Of a DNA stretch of 64,000 bases, positions 26,729 through 35,148 are shown piece by piece. The notes under the pieces are model-generated. The model had not been told where the DNA came from, did not search any database, and saw only the letters and a program-made list of their open reading frames with translations. How positions within the stretch are numbered: the first letter of the stretch is position 1; every line of letters starts with the position of its first letter. Made by a program: the position numbers and the translations under genes. Origin of the DNA: Candidatus Laterigemmans baculatus (GTDB lineage Bacteria > Planctomycetota > Planctomycetia > Pirellulales > Pirellulaceae); contig NZ_WRPR01000034.1 of NCBI RefSeq assembly GCF_010367455.1, positions 1-64,000 of the forward strand. Reading direction: 5' to 3'.

Positions 26729-26795
26729 TCGTTTAACGGCAAGCCGAAGGCGACTGCTTATGAAACACAGTCGCCTTCGGCTTGCCGTTAAACGA
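26729..26795. terminator. Perfect 28-bp hairpin between convergent genes
   Basis: Arms 26729-26756 and 26768-26795 are perfectly complementary over 28 bases, with an 11-base loop and ATATTT after the plus-strand arm. It lies 33 bases after the stop of the plus-strand hypothetical gene and 51 bases from the end of the minus-strand membrane-protein gene, the place for a bidirectional terminator. The length and perfection are unusual for a simple terminator; a mobile REP-like origin is possible. Confidence 0.7.
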
Positions 26796-26846
26796 TATTT
26801 CCTCGAGCGGTCCCGCTGCGAACGAATTCAATGTGGCGCTGCCCAG

Positions 26847-27347
26847 CTACTCTGACCTGCCGGCGAGCAGCTTGTACGCGTAGCCGGCGGCAAGGCCTCC
26901 AAGGGTGTACCAGCTGATCGCCATCGCCTGGGTTGCCGCGGTGCGGCCGCTCGGGGATTCGCCGAGCCCCATCCGCGGCGGCAAGGCTACGGCGCCGATT
27001 CCCGCGGCCAACCCAAGCAGCGTCCCTCGCACCGGTGCCGTCTCCGGTTTGCCCGTGGCGACCAGACTGTAGTACACGCTGTTCGAGACAATGTCGCCAA
27101 CCAAGGCGGCCTGATGCAGATGCGGCTGCGACGGGGGCTCCAGGTCGAGCGCCCGCATCGTTTTCGCGATCGTGCGTTCCCCGAGCGTATCCATCCGCGG
27201 CGCTTCGGCGACGCAGCATCGGGCCAACTGATGCACGGCGGTGAGCGCCAGGGCGCCGGCTAACCCGCTCGCTAGAGCTTCGAAACCGGTATGGGACTGG
27301 GAATGGGCCCCTGCCCTTAACGCCATCAATGTCTGTAAGCCTGACAT
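26847..27347 (-). CDS. Hypothetical small membrane protein
   Basis: A 166-residue protein with about four hydrophobic stretches: ALASGLAGALALTAVHQLA (near residue 20), a central LVGDIVSNSVYYSLV, TLLGLAAGIGAVALP, and a C-terminal AISWYTLGGLAAGYAYKLL. The architecture resembles small inner-membrane proteins of unknown function (YagU/DUF1440-like in layout, not assigned). The start is set at MSGLQTLMALRAG because the upstream frame extension is Arg/Ser-rich and unlike the rest. It follows the bacterioferritin-like gene on the same strand after a 242-base gap that shows no gene. Confidence 0.6.
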   Translation of the reverse strand: MSGLQTLMALRAGAHSQSHTGFEALASGLAGALALTAVHQLARCCVAEAPRMDTLGERTIAKTMRALDLEPPSQPHLHQAALVGDIVSNSVYYSLVATGKPETAPVRGTLLGLAAGIGAVALPPRMGLGESPSGRTAATQAMAISWYTLGGLAAGYAYKLLAGRSE

Positions 27348-27589
27348 CTCCAAAGCTCCTGAAGTCACTCTGCGGCTGATGTTTCCGTGGCGCTGCGCGT
27401 ACAGCCCCGGGGGGAGCGCCCTGGTGCAACTGATGCGCCTTGCCTTGGCCAGCCCCGCTGCGCTGGCCGAGCGCTCGCCGTCGCTGACTCCGCACCTGGC
27501 CGTCGAGAAAGTACGTTCGCCTTTCCAGGCGGACATTCGAAGTGCCCTCAGTTGGGCTCAAAAAGTCTGAGGTGCGTCGCCCGAGCGAC

Positions 27590-28072
27590 CTATTCGTCTT
27601 CGCCAGGGGCCGACATGTGTTTGGCGATGTAAGCCGGCTCGCCCAGCCGCTTGATCAGGTCGAGCTGCAGTTCGAGCCACGACATGTGCCCTTCCTCGTC
27701 GACGACGATCCGCTCGAAAAGCATCCGCGAGCCGATGTCACCGGCGTCGGCGGCTTGTCGGGCGGCGGTGGTGTAGAACGCAATGGCTTCTTGCTCGTCG
27801 GCCAGGTCCGCTTCGAACATTTCATTCAGCGACTTGGCCGTGCTCGGTGATTTGGCGAATACCACGTCGGGCTCACCCTTGAGAAACAGGATCCGCTCGA
27901 TGAAGGCATCGGAGTGACCGAGCTCTTCCTGCATTTCCTCCCGCATCTTGTCGGCGAGCCGGTCGATCCCCCAGTCGTCGAGCACGCTGGCGTGCAGTTG
28001 ATACTGGTGGGCGGCCGTCAATTCCATGGCCAGCGAAGTTTGCAGGTTTCGCAGCGTGTCAGCACGGGTCAT
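27590..28072 (-). CDS. bfr: Bacterioferritin-like ferritin lacking the heme-ligand Met
   Basis: A 160-residue four-helix ferritin that would oxidise Fe(II) and store it in a 24-mer shell. Aligned by eye with E. coli Bfr (IERILFLEG against IERILFLKG), the ferroxidase ligands are all present: Glu17, Glu50, His53, Glu93, Glu126 and His129 (DEEGH). The residue matching heme ligand Met52 is Leu51, so heme binding between subunits in the standard way is not expected. Length fits Bfr (158). It stands apart from the iron-uptake operon at 32-39 kb. Start ATG at 28072. Confidence 0.88.
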   Translation of the reverse strand: MTRADTLRNLQTSLAMELTAAHQYQLHASVLDDWGIDRLADKMREEMQEELGHSDAFIERILFLKGEPDVVFAKSPSTAKSLNEMFEADLADEQEAIAFYTTAARQAADAGDIGSRMLFERIVVDEEGHMSWLELQLDLIKRLGEPAYIAKHMSAPGEDE

Positions 28073-28174
28073 CGGTGAATCAACTCAGGAGGGAGGGGAA
28101 AAAGTTAGGGGAGGCCAGCAGCGGCCGTTATAGGGGTGCTTCGAAAGCTCGAGCAATCCCTATGCCAATGTCTC

Positions 28175-28332
28175 GGCCGCCCGAGCAGGCGCTCAGCCGC
28201 CCGAGAAGGCGCTCGACCGCCCGAGCAGGCGGCTGCGGGCTGCTTCGCCAGCAGCCCCAGTAACTTGCTGCTGGCAACCTCGTGACCTGCCGCTGGCAAC
28301 CTCGTGACCTGCCGCTGGCAACCTGGTGACTT
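28175..28332. repeat. Two short tandem arrays (3 x 20 bp and 3 x 22 bp)
   Basis: The 455-base gap upstream of the PfpI-like gene contains three 20-mers (28175-28234, core CCGCCCGAGCAGGCGCTC) and three 22-mers (28267-28332, core GCCGCTGGCAACCTCGTGACCT). Units are contiguous with a few substitutions and no unique spacers, so this is not a CRISPR array. The rest of the gap shows no supported gene. Confidence 0.8.
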
Positions 28333-28527
28333 GCCGCAGCCACTGCTCCCACGCTTCCGGCACTCGCGAGCGACTCGCCTGGCGCGCAGTCTGCACTCCG
28401 CTTCGCCACGAAGCCCTCTGGCTTTCCGAACAAGCTCCACTCAGCAGGCTCGTGGCTTCTCGTGGCTTGTTGACAGAGTGCTCTAAATACCGCTCCCCCC
28501 CCTCGACTCTTCAGGAGATCCGCTCCG

Positions 28528-29094
28528 ATGGCAGCTCAACCCCTTCAAGGAAAACGCATCGCCCTGCTGGCAACCGATGGTGTCGAACAGGTCGAATTGA
28601 CCGAGCCCTGGGAAGCAGTCAAGAAGGCCGGGGCCACCGTGGAACTGATCTCCCTCAAAGCGGGCAAGATCCAAGGCGTGCATCACGACGAAAAAGGGGA
28701 TCAATTCCCCGTCGACAAAGTGATCGACGACGTATCGGCGGAAGATTACGACGGACTGCTCCTCCCGGGTGGCGTGTTCAACCCCGATGCGCTACGGATG
28801 AACGAGGTCGCAGTCGACTTCGTCCGCGACTTTTTCAAACAGTCCAAACCGGTCGCCGCGATTTGCCACGGCCCCTGGATGCTGGTCGAAGCGGGCGTCG
28901 TCGAGGGGCGGACGCTCACGTCGTGGCCGAGTGTGAAGACCGACATCCGCAACGCGGGCGGAACTTGGGTCGACCAGGAATGCGTCGTCGATCAAGGACT
29001 GGTAACCAGCCGCAAGCCGGACGACCTAAAGGCTTTCTGCGGCAAAGCGGTGGAGGAATTCGCCGAAGGCAAACATGCCAGCCAGACCGCCTAA
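28528..29094 (+). CDS. DJ-1/PfpI family protein
   Basis: A 188-residue member of the DJ-1/PfpI class I glutamine-amidotransferase-like superfamily. The nucleophile elbow AICHGPWML carries Cys113 and His114, and Glu20 in DGVEQVEL is placed to interact with the cysteine. GLLLPGGVFNPD is the family's glycine loop. PfpI/YhbO-type proteins have been described as deglycases, chaperones or proteases, so the precise activity is open. A CAGGAGATCC ribosome site precedes the ATG. Its TAA stop (29092-29094) overlaps the stop of convergent lepA. Confidence 0.92.
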   Translation: MAAQPLQGKRIALLATDGVEQVELTEPWEAVKKAGATVELISLKAGKIQGVHHDEKGDQFPVDKVIDDVSAEDYDGLLLPGGVFNPDALRMNEVAVDFVRDFFKQSKPVAAICHGPWMLVEAGVVEGRTLTSWPSVKTDIRNAGGTWVDQECVVDQGLVTSRKPDDLKAFCGKAVEEFAEGKHASQTA

Positions 29095-30899
29095 GCCTTG
29101 TCCGCTCGGAGCACCGAGATAAAAGCTTTTTGAGGAATATTGACGCTGCCGAACTGCTTCATCTTCGCCTTGCCTTTCTTCTGCTTTTCGAGCAGCTTTT
29201 TCTTCCGCGTCACATCGCCTCCGTACAGTTTCGCGGTGACGTCCTTGCGGTAAGGCTGGATGGTGGCCCGTGCGATAATCGTCCCGCCGATGGCACCTTG
29301 AATCGGAATCTTGAACTGGTGCCGCGGAATCGCCTCGGCCAATTGCTCGCAGTAATGCAGCGCCCGAGCCCGCGCCTTATCGCGGTGCACTAAGTAGGAG
29401 AGGGCGTCGACCGGTTCTTTGTTGACGAGGATATCGACCTTGACCACATCGGTCGGTCGATATTCGATCGGAACGTAGTCGAAGGAACCATACCCACGCG
29501 TGATCATTTTGAGTTTGCCATAAAACTCGAACAGCACTTCGCCGAGCGGCATCTCACTGGTCACTTCGACGCGGCTCGAGGTGAGGTAGTTCATCGTTTG
29601 GCTCTCCGAACGATGCTCCCTGCAGAGCTCCATGACTGGCCCGACGTATTCCTCCGGGATCAGGATCGACGCCTTGATATAAGGTTCTGTCGCGGACTCG
29701 ATGTTCGTGGGATCCGGCCAGTTACTGGGGTTGTCGACTTCGATGGTCGTGCCGTCTTTGAGCGACAGCTTGTACTTCACCGAGGGGGCCGAAATCACCA
29801 GTCCAAGATCGAATTCTCGCTCCAGTCGCTCCTGGATCACGTCCAAGTGGAGCAGCCCGAGAAAGCCGCAGCGGAAACCGAAGCCGAGTGCGGCGGAGCT
29901 ATCCTTCTCGAATGTCAGCGCAGCGTCGTTGATCGACAATTTTTCGAGCGCCTTCGTCAGGTCCTGATACTCATCGGTGCTCATCGGGTAGATCGACGAA
30001 AAGACAACCTGCTTCGCTTTTTGGTAGCCGGGAATCGGTTCAGCGGCCTGGTGGTCGAGCAGCGTCAGGGTGTCGCCGATCTCGATGTCCTGGACGCTCT
30101 TGACTCCCGCGACGATGTAACCAACTTCGCCAGCACTCAGCTGTGGCTTGGGGTTGAGCTGCAATTGGTTGTAGCCCAGTTCGTCCACTTTGTAGTCGCG
30201 TCCGGAATGCATGAAGTGGATCGTGTCGCCCTGCTTGAGCGTTCCCTCCATTACCCGGCACTGCAGAATCACGCCGCGATACCGATCGAAGTGGGCGTCG
30301 AAGACGAGCGCCTTGAGTGGGGCTTCGGGATCGCCTTGAGGAGGAGGTAGGTGTTTGACGATGCCCGCCAAAACCGCTTCGATTCCCTCGCCGGTCTTCG
30401 CGGAGACGGGGATTGCTGCAAACGGGTCGAGTCCCAGGTCCGCCTCGATCTCCTCGCGCGCCCGGTCCACATCCGCCGCAGGCAGATCGATCTTGTTAAT
30501 GACCGGAAGGAGCTCCAGGTCATATTCAAGCGCGAGATAGAGATTGGCGATCGTCTGCGCCTCGACTCCCTGAGAAGCGTCGACAAGGATCAGCGCTCCT
30601 TCGCAGGCCATCAGCGAGCGTCGCACCTCGTGGGAGAAATCGACGTGGCCGGGCGTATCGATGAGGTTCAGTAAATAATCGTCGCCTTCCGGCGTGCGGT
30701 AGTTCAGCGTGATCGTGTTGCTCTTGATCGTGATCCCCCGCTCACGCTCGATATCCATCGAATCGAGCATTTGGTCGTGGAATTCACGCTGTGTCACCGC
30801 TCCACAGGCTTGAATCAAGCGATCGGCGAGTGTCGATTTTCCATGGTCGATGTGCGCGATGATGCAGAAGTTGCGAATGCGTTTCATTCTTTCAATCAT
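29091..30899 (-). CDS. lepA: Elongation factor 4 (LepA), ribosomal GTPase
   Basis: A 602-residue translational GTPase that acts on the ribosome (initiation and back-translocation roles have been described). G motifs are AHIDHGKSTL (G1), DTPGHVDF (G3) and NKIDLP (G4), followed by domains II, III, V and the LepA-specific C-terminal domain with GGDVTRKKKLLEKQKKGKAKMK. Length matches the family (about 600). Start at 30899 (MIERMKRIRNF) or 12 bases inside at 30887 (MKRIRNF), the latter closer to the family norm. It lies just downstream of a secreted esterase gene on the same strand, 13 bases away. Confidence 0.97.
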   Translation of the reverse strand: MIERMKRIRNFCIIAHIDHGKSTLADRLIQACGAVTQREFHDQMLDSMDIERERGITIKSNTITLNYRTPEGDDYLLNLIDTPGHVDFSHEVRRSLMACEGALILVDASQGVEAQTIANLYLALEYDLELLPVINKIDLPAADVDRAREEIEADLGLDPFAAIPVSAKTGEGIEAVLAGIVKHLPPPQGDPEAPLKALVFDAHFDRYRGVILQCRVMEGTLKQGDTIHFMHSGRDYKVDELGYNQLQLNPKPQLSAGEVGYIVAGVKSVQDIEIGDTLTLLDHQAAEPIPGYQKAKQVVFSSIYPMSTDEYQDLTKALEKLSINDAALTFEKDSSAALGFGFRCGFLGLLHLDVIQERLEREFDLGLVISAPSVKYKLSLKDGTTIEVDNPSNWPDPTNIESATEPYIKASILIPEEYVGPVMELCREHRSESQTMNYLTSSRVEVTSEMPLGEVLFEFYGKLKMITRGYGSFDYVPIEYRPTDVVKVDILVNKEPVDALSYLVHRDKARARALHYCEQLAEAIPRHQFKIPIQGAIGGTIIARATIQPYRKDVTAKLYGGDVTRKKKLLEKQKKGKAKMKQFGSVNIPQKAFISVLRADKA

Positions 30900-30912
30900 G
30901 TTTATAAGTGGT

Positions 30913-31818
30913 TCAGTTGCCCTGGCCCTTCAGGTGCTTGTTCAGGAACTCGAGGACAACCGGTCGCAGGTCGCGTTGTTTCGGTTGCAGATGAAACGTG
31001 TGGGGAGCATCCGGGATGATGATCAATTGGTGCTCCACGCCCGCTTCCTGAAGGGCTGCGGCGAAATCTTCCGAATCGCTCACGGCCACCGTCGTGTCGG
31101 CGGTCCCATGCAGGATCAAGACTGGCGGATCCGCGGGATCAAGATGCGAGAGCGGCGTGATCTGCCGACACAGCTCGGGAGCTTCTTCGCACGACTTCCC
31201 GATCAACCGCCGAACCCGGTGATCGACGCGAGCCATTGGACCGTACATGTCGATCACCGCTTGCACGCGGCAGGAGATGTTCGGATACGGCTCCGACGGA
31301 TCGAGCCCCGACTCCGGCCCCGTCACGCCGACCATCGCTGCTAAATGGCCTCCGGCCGAGCCGCCGATGACGCCGATGTTTTCGGGATCGATCTGAAGGC
31401 GATCGGCGTTGGCTCGCAGCCACTGCACGGCGACTTTGCAATCGTGAAGATTCTGCGGCCAGATGGGCGGACCGCTTCTCGGCTGCAGGAGGTAGTTGAT
31501 GCTGATGCACACGTACCCGTTCTGAGCGAGCGTGGTACCGATATTCTGTTCGCGGCTCGCTCCCTTGTCGCCTCCCGACCAGCCGCCACCGTGGATGATC
31601 ACGATGCCCGGGTAGCGTGCGGCGGCGTCGCTCGCCGGCGGCAGATAAAGATCGCCCTTCTCCGCCCGCTCAGGACCGAGGTAGGCAACGTCCTTTTCCA
31701 CCCGCACGTCTCCAGGGGCGGCGGAAGCCTGCGGAGTGACTCCCAGGCAAAGCACGGGGGCCCCCAGGCCGAGCACCAAGGCACCGAGCAGACGAATTGA
31801 GCGGCAAGCGAACCTCAT
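30913..31818 (-). CDS. Secreted alpha/beta-hydrolase (esterase/lipase, BD-FAE-like)
   Basis: A 301-residue exported serine hydrolase. An N-terminal signal peptide (LLGALVLGLGAPVLCLG to ASA-AP) is followed by the oxyanion motif HGGGW (76-80), nucleophile Ser154 in GGSAGG, Asp241 in HGTAD and His273 in APHTFH, a complete catalytic triad. This arrangement is typical of the hormone-sensitive-lipase and feruloyl-esterase-like family, which in planctomycetes often act on plant or algal polymer esters; the substrate is unknown. A heptamer array lies upstream. It is followed by lepA at 13 bases. Confidence 0.9.
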   Translation of the reverse strand: MRFACRSIRLLGALVLGLGAPVLCLGVTPQASAAPGDVRVEKDVAYLGPERAEKGDLYLPPASDAAARYPGIVIIHGGGWSGGDKGASREQNIGTTLAQNGYVCISINYLLQPRSGPPIWPQNLHDCKVAVQWLRANADRLQIDPENIGVIGGSAGGHLAAMVGVTGPESGLDPSEPYPNISCRVQAVIDMYGPMARVDHRVRRLIGKSCEEAPELCRQITPLSHLDPADPPVLILHGTADTTVAVSDSEDFAAALQEAGVEHQLIIIPDAPHTFHLQPKQRDLRPVVLEFLNKHLKGQGN

Positions 31819-31910
31819 GGCAGCATTCTCGGGTTAGGGACTTCGGATGAGCGGGCAAGCAGTTCTTCGACGCCAGTAGAACGCAAACCGCCGCTCGAGC
31901 TCAATCGCCT

Positions 31911-32099
31911 GGCCGGTGGCCGGTGGCCGGTGGCCGGTAGCCGGTAGCCGGTAGCCGGTAGCCGGTAGCCGGTAGCCGGTGGCCGGTGGCTGGTAGCTGG
32001 GGGCCGGTGGCCGGTGGCTGGTAGCTGGTGGCCGGTGGCCGGTGGCCGGTGGCCGGTGGCCGGTGGCCGGTGGCCGGTAGCTGGTAGCTGGGGGCTGGT
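31911..32099. repeat. Heptamer array, 27 units of RGCYGGT
   Basis: Exactly 189 bases made of 27 contiguous 7-mers, all GGCCGGT, AGCCGGT, GGCTGGT, AGCTGGT or AGCTGGG. The 525-base gap between the esterase and the DUF1559 gene is otherwise empty apart from a candidate promoter. Because 7 is not a multiple of 3, all frames stay open through the array, which creates false long frames of PATGHRP type on the minus strand. Confidence 0.95.
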
Positions 32100-32190
32100 C
32101 GTGGCGGGGACCTGATGGCCCTCTCGAGGGGGGGCAGCGGTGCATATTTCGCCACGGCGGACAAACGGCCGTCCTCCACCCAGCCCGCCC

Positions 32191-32218
32191 TTGCAGAGCA
32201 CTCGATTCGGGGTTTAAT
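32191..32218 (+). promoter_or_regulatory. Weak candidate promoter of the metal-uptake operon
   Basis: TTGCAG (32191-32196) and TTTAAT (32213-32218), 16 bases apart, lie about 125 bases before the DUF1559 start. The match is moderate. No convincing Fur-box palindrome is visible nearby, so iron control cannot be read from the sequence. Confidence 0.3.
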
Positions 32219-32343
32219 GAAACTCAGTATCAAGAAAGGTCGGAGGCGGAACGGTCGGCGGCGGTCGCTTGCTCCCCTGTCTCGATGCTCTCCTGCCCTG
32301 ACACCCCACCCCGACGCCCCCCTGAGTCTGGAGGTCCTCTCCC

Positions 32344-33342
32344 ATGATGACTGTCGTGACAGCCACTCCGCCGCACGCAGGGCGGCGGAAGTCACCCGCG
32401 GGGTTCACCCTCGTGGAGTTGCTCGTGGTGATCGCCATCATCGGGGTGCTTGTCGGCTTGCTCTTGCCGGCGGTGCAGGCGGCGCGGGAAGCGGCCCGTC
32501 GCATTCAGTGCACCAACAACCTCAAGCAGGTGGGGCTGGCGATGCACAACTACCACGACACCTTCCGCTCGCTTCCGCTGCCGGACGTCGGCGTCTCCTA
32601 CGGCTCGGCTCCCTGGCTCAGCAGTTGGTCGCTGGCGATCCTCCCGCAACTGGAACAATCGGCCGCCTTCGATGCGTTCGAACCGAATGCTCCCAACGGC
32701 GTCTCGGATCAAGTCAATCAGGATGTGGTGGGGATGCAGTTGTCGGTGTTTCGCTGTCCGACGACCCCCCGCTCCGGGCTGTTGCAGGGAATTATCGAGG
32801 ACCAGGTCTCCGCGACCTTCAATCCGAATCTAGTAGCCGGCACGGGCGACTATTTCATTGCTCGCAGCTACCGCGATCCCGCGTTTACTCCTAGCGAGAT
32901 CGTCGGCGCGTTGTTCAACGGCTCGACCAGCGTGGACTGGAGCCAACCGGGGGTTCGCTTTAGCAGTATCACCGACGGGTTGAGCAACACGATTTTTTGC
33001 TTTGAGCGGAGCGGCTTCCCCGACATCCGCAAGCGCGGCAACGTCCAGAAAGATCCCAGCGAGTACGTCTATCCGTTCGTCGTGGACAACCATTTCAATG
33101 GCTGGTGGGCCTCGATCCAACACGACCGGATTCGCAGTTGGACCTACGACGGCACGCAGTACTACGGTCCGTGCGTGATCAATTGCACCAACGACTGGGG
33201 TGGCGCGTATTCATTCCATCCCGGCGGGATGCAGGTCTCATTGGGAGACGGTTCGGTGCGGTTCTTGGGAGAGACGATCGACAAAGGAACTTTTCGAGCA
33301 CTCGTAGGCAAAGCCGAAGGGGAAGTGGTGGGCGAGTTCTAG
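32344..33342 (+). CDS. DUF1559 pseudopilin-like protein
   Basis: A 332-residue protein with a type IV prepilin-like N-terminus: GFTLVELLVVIAIIGVLV (about residues 20-37) preceded by a short basic leader, where a prepilin peptidase would cut before Phe. The DUF1559 body follows (LLPAVQAAREAARRIQCTNN, LKQVGLAMHNYHD) with the C-terminal GDGSVRFLGETID motif. Planctomycetes carry many such proteins, of unknown function, often next to small lipoproteins, as here. It heads the metal-uptake operon; whether it takes part in uptake is inference from position only. A second ATG at 32347 is possible. Confidence 0.9.
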   Translation: MMTVVTATPPHAGRRKSPAGFTLVELLVVIAIIGVLVGLLLPAVQAAREAARRIQCTNNLKQVGLAMHNYHDTFRSLPLPDVGVSYGSAPWLSSWSLAILPQLEQSAAFDAFEPNAPNGVSDQVNQDVVGMQLSVFRCPTTPRSGLLQGIIEDQVSATFNPNLVAGTGDYFIARSYRDPAFTPSEIVGALFNGSTSVDWSQPGVRFSSITDGLSNTIFCFERSGFPDIRKRGNVQKDPSEYVYPFVVDNHFNGWWASIQHDRIRSWTYDGTQYYGPCVINCTNDWGGAYSFHPGGMQVSLGDGSVRFLGETIDKGTFRALVGKAEGEVVGEF

Positions 33343-33398
33343 CCAAAGACCCGCCCCCCGCCAAAAATTGCCACCCGCAGAGTCCAAGAGTGCCAGCC

Positions 33399-33893
33399 AT
33401 GGATCCGAAACTGCCGACTACTTTTGCCGCCTGCGCAGCCGCTTGCCTCGCCGCGGCGCTGGCGGGCTGCGGAGGCCCCGCCGCCTACGATGCCATTCCT
33501 ACGCATCCCGCCAGCGGGCAGGTCACCGTCAATGGTGTCCCCGCCAAGGGGGCAATCGTCCGGCTCTATCCGAAAAGCCCGCAGCCGGGAGCCAAATACC
33601 CTTTGATGCCGAGCGGGAAAACCGACGAGGCCGGGGTCTTTCACCTCACCACCTACGAGGATGCCGACGGGGCTCCTGCCGGAGCATACACGCTCACGTT
33701 GGAATGGCCCGATCCCGCGTGGCGGCCGCCCGGTGGGGGAATGCCCCCGCCTCCTCCCGATCGCTTGCAGGGGCGGTTTTCCGATCCGGAGCAGTCGCAG
33801 TTCGAAGTTCGCATCGTTGAAGGCGAGAACGATATTCAACCGATCGTGTTGGAAGACGTTCCCATTCTCGAAGGATCGTCGCTGTCAGAATGA
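33399..33893 (+). CDS. Small lipoprotein, carboxypeptidase-regulatory-like fold
   Basis: A 164-residue exported protein. The leader ends LAAALAGCGG, a lipobox with lipidated Cys24. The mature part starts with a short beta-sandwich: SGQVTVNGVPAKGAIVRLYP and KTDEAGVFHLTTYEDADGAPAGAYTLTLEWP. This is the pattern of transthyretin/carboxypeptidase-regulatory-like domains commonly paired with DUF1559 proteins. A Pro-rich segment (GGGMPPPPPDR) separates it from the end. The start at 33399 is the only ATG with a proper signal peptide. Its TGA overlaps the ATG of the PepSY gene (ATGA at 33890), indicating translational coupling. Confidence 0.85.
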   Translation: MDPKLPTTFAACAAACLAAALAGCGGPAAYDAIPTHPASGQVTVNGVPAKGAIVRLYPKSPQPGAKYPLMPSGKTDEAGVFHLTTYEDADGAPAGAYTLTLEWPDPAWRPPGGGMPPPPPDRLQGRFSDPEQSQFEVRIVEGENDIQPIVLEDVPILEGSSLSE

Positions 33894-35146
33894 CTCAGCG
33901 GCTGCGAAAAAGCTGGGTGACGATCCATCTCTGGCTCGGGCTGAGCCTGGGAGCGTTGTTCGTTCTGACGGGGCTCAGCGGTAGTCTGCTGGTTTTCGAC
34001 CATGCGATCGATGAACGTCTCCATCCTAACTTGCTGCTCGCTGCACGCCGCGAAGCGAACGATCCTCGACGTCAGGTCCCACAGACTCCGATCTCGCCGG
34101 ACTGGAGCCGTATCGATGCGGTGCTTGCCGCCGCCGCATTGGCTTATCCCGACCCACTGGCGGCCAAATCTTTCATCGAGCCGCCGCGGACTCCCGATGG
34201 GGTCTGGACCATCTGGTGTCGCAATAATTACGGCGAGGCAACCGGCTACACCCAAGTCTATGTGGATCCCACAACGATTGACGTGACCGGTTGCCGCACG
34301 TGGGGTGAGTACTTCGTGAGCTGGATCTACCGGTTGCACGATGAACTGCTGCTGGGTGAGTTTGGGCGGACGGTCGTGGGCCTGACGGGCCTAGCCCTGA
34401 TCGTGTCGATCGCCACCGGAATCGTTCTGTGGTGGCCACTCTGGAAGCACAGTTGGAGAGCCGCGTTTGCCCTCCGCGGTGGCCGGCGGTTCCACTACGA
34501 TCTGCACAAAACCTTAGGCATTGTCAGCGGGGTCATATTGCTGGTGATCGCTTGCACCGGCGTCTATCTCGTCTTCCCAGGATGGGTGAAGCCCGCAGTC
34601 CAACTTTTTTCGGCCGAGACGGTTCCCGCCGCTGCGAAGCTCCAGTCGACTCGGCAAGCAGGCCAGGCTCCGATCTCTGCCGCAGATGCAGCGGAAATCG
34701 CCCGAGGAGTCTTTCCCGAGGGAGTGCTGAAACGTCTGCAGTTTCCACCCGATCCTGACGCTACATACGTCGCGAGAATCCGGGGCGCGGGCGACGTCCG
34801 ACACAGTTCCGGGAACAGCCGCGTTTGGATCGATCAGTACAGCGGCGAAGTGCTCGCGGTTCGAGATTGGAATCGCCGCACGGCAGCCGATACGTTTTAC
34901 GCTTGGCAGTTTCCCTTACATAACGGCGAAGCGTTTGGGCTCGTCGGGCGGTGGGTCGTCTTTTTCACCGGACTCGTCCCGGCCGTGCTGTACGTCACAG
35001 GGTTCGTGCTGTGGTGGCGAAAGCGGCAATCGCGCCAGCGGCAATCGCGCCAGCGGCAATCGCGCCAGCGGCAATCGCGCCAGCGGCAACTTCGCCAGCG
35101 GCAACTTCGCCAGCGGCATCACGGCGGTGCAAGTCGAGGAGTTTGA
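33890..35146 (+). CDS. PepSY-associated membrane protein (PiuB-like)
   Basis: A 418-residue inner-membrane protein with the PepSY_TM layout: a first helix (WVTIHLWLGLSLGALFVLTGLSGSLL), a periplasmic PepSY region, two central helices (FGRTVVGLTGLALIVSIATGIVLWW and HKTLGIVSGVILLVIACTGVYLVF), a second PepSY-like loop, and a last helix near FFTGLVPAVLYVTGFVLWW. Such proteins occur in siderophore loci and are thought to reduce or release iron from chelates. The C-terminus is a tandem array of Arg/Gln/Ser residues (RQRQS type) encoded by six 15-mers, which is odd and lies on the cytoplasmic side. The next gene begins 2 bases after its stop. Confidence 0.88.
   Translation: MTQRLRKSWVTIHLWLGLSLGALFVLTGLSGSLLVFDHAIDERLHPNLLLAARREANDPRRQVPQTPISPDWSRIDAVLAAAALAYPDPLAAKSFIEPPRTPDGVWTIWCRNNYGEATGYTQVYVDPTTIDVTGCRTWGEYFVSWIYRLHDELLLGEFGRTVVGLTGLALIVSIATGIVLWWPLWKHSWRAAFALRGGRRFHYDLHKTLGIVSGVILLVIACTGVYLVFPGWVKPAVQLFSAETVPAAAKLQSTRQAGQAPISAADAAEIARGVFPEGVLKRLQFPPDPDATYVARIRGAGDVRHSSGNSRVWIDQYSGEVLAVRDWNRRTAADTFYAWQFPLHNGEAFGLVGRWVVFFTGLVPAVLYVTGFVLWWRKRQSRQRQSRQRQSRQRQSRQRQLRQRQLRQRHHGGASRGV
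35026..35115 (+). repeat. Six 15-bp tandem repeats inside the PepSY gene
   Basis: GCAATCGCGCCAGCG is repeated four times and GCAACTTCGCCAGCG twice, without gaps, from 35026 to 35115. As 15 is a multiple of 3 the reading frame is kept, giving a QSRQR-type pentad repeat in the protein tail. Copy number could vary between strains. Confidence 0.95.
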
Positions 35147-35148
35147 AG

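Noticed and set aside
28175-28332. Regularly spaced repeats that could suggest a small CRISPR array
   Set aside because: Units are contiguous 20-mers and 22-mers without unique spacers, and no cas gene is in the window.
32100-32343. Fur-box-like site before the metal-uptake operon
   Set aside because: No GATAATGATAATCATTATC-like palindrome was found; TTTAATGAAACTC is too weak to call.
31815-32395. Long minus-strand frames encoding PATGHRP-type repeats
   Set aside because: They arise because a 7-base array keeps all frames open; no leader, ribosome site or non-repeat domain exists.
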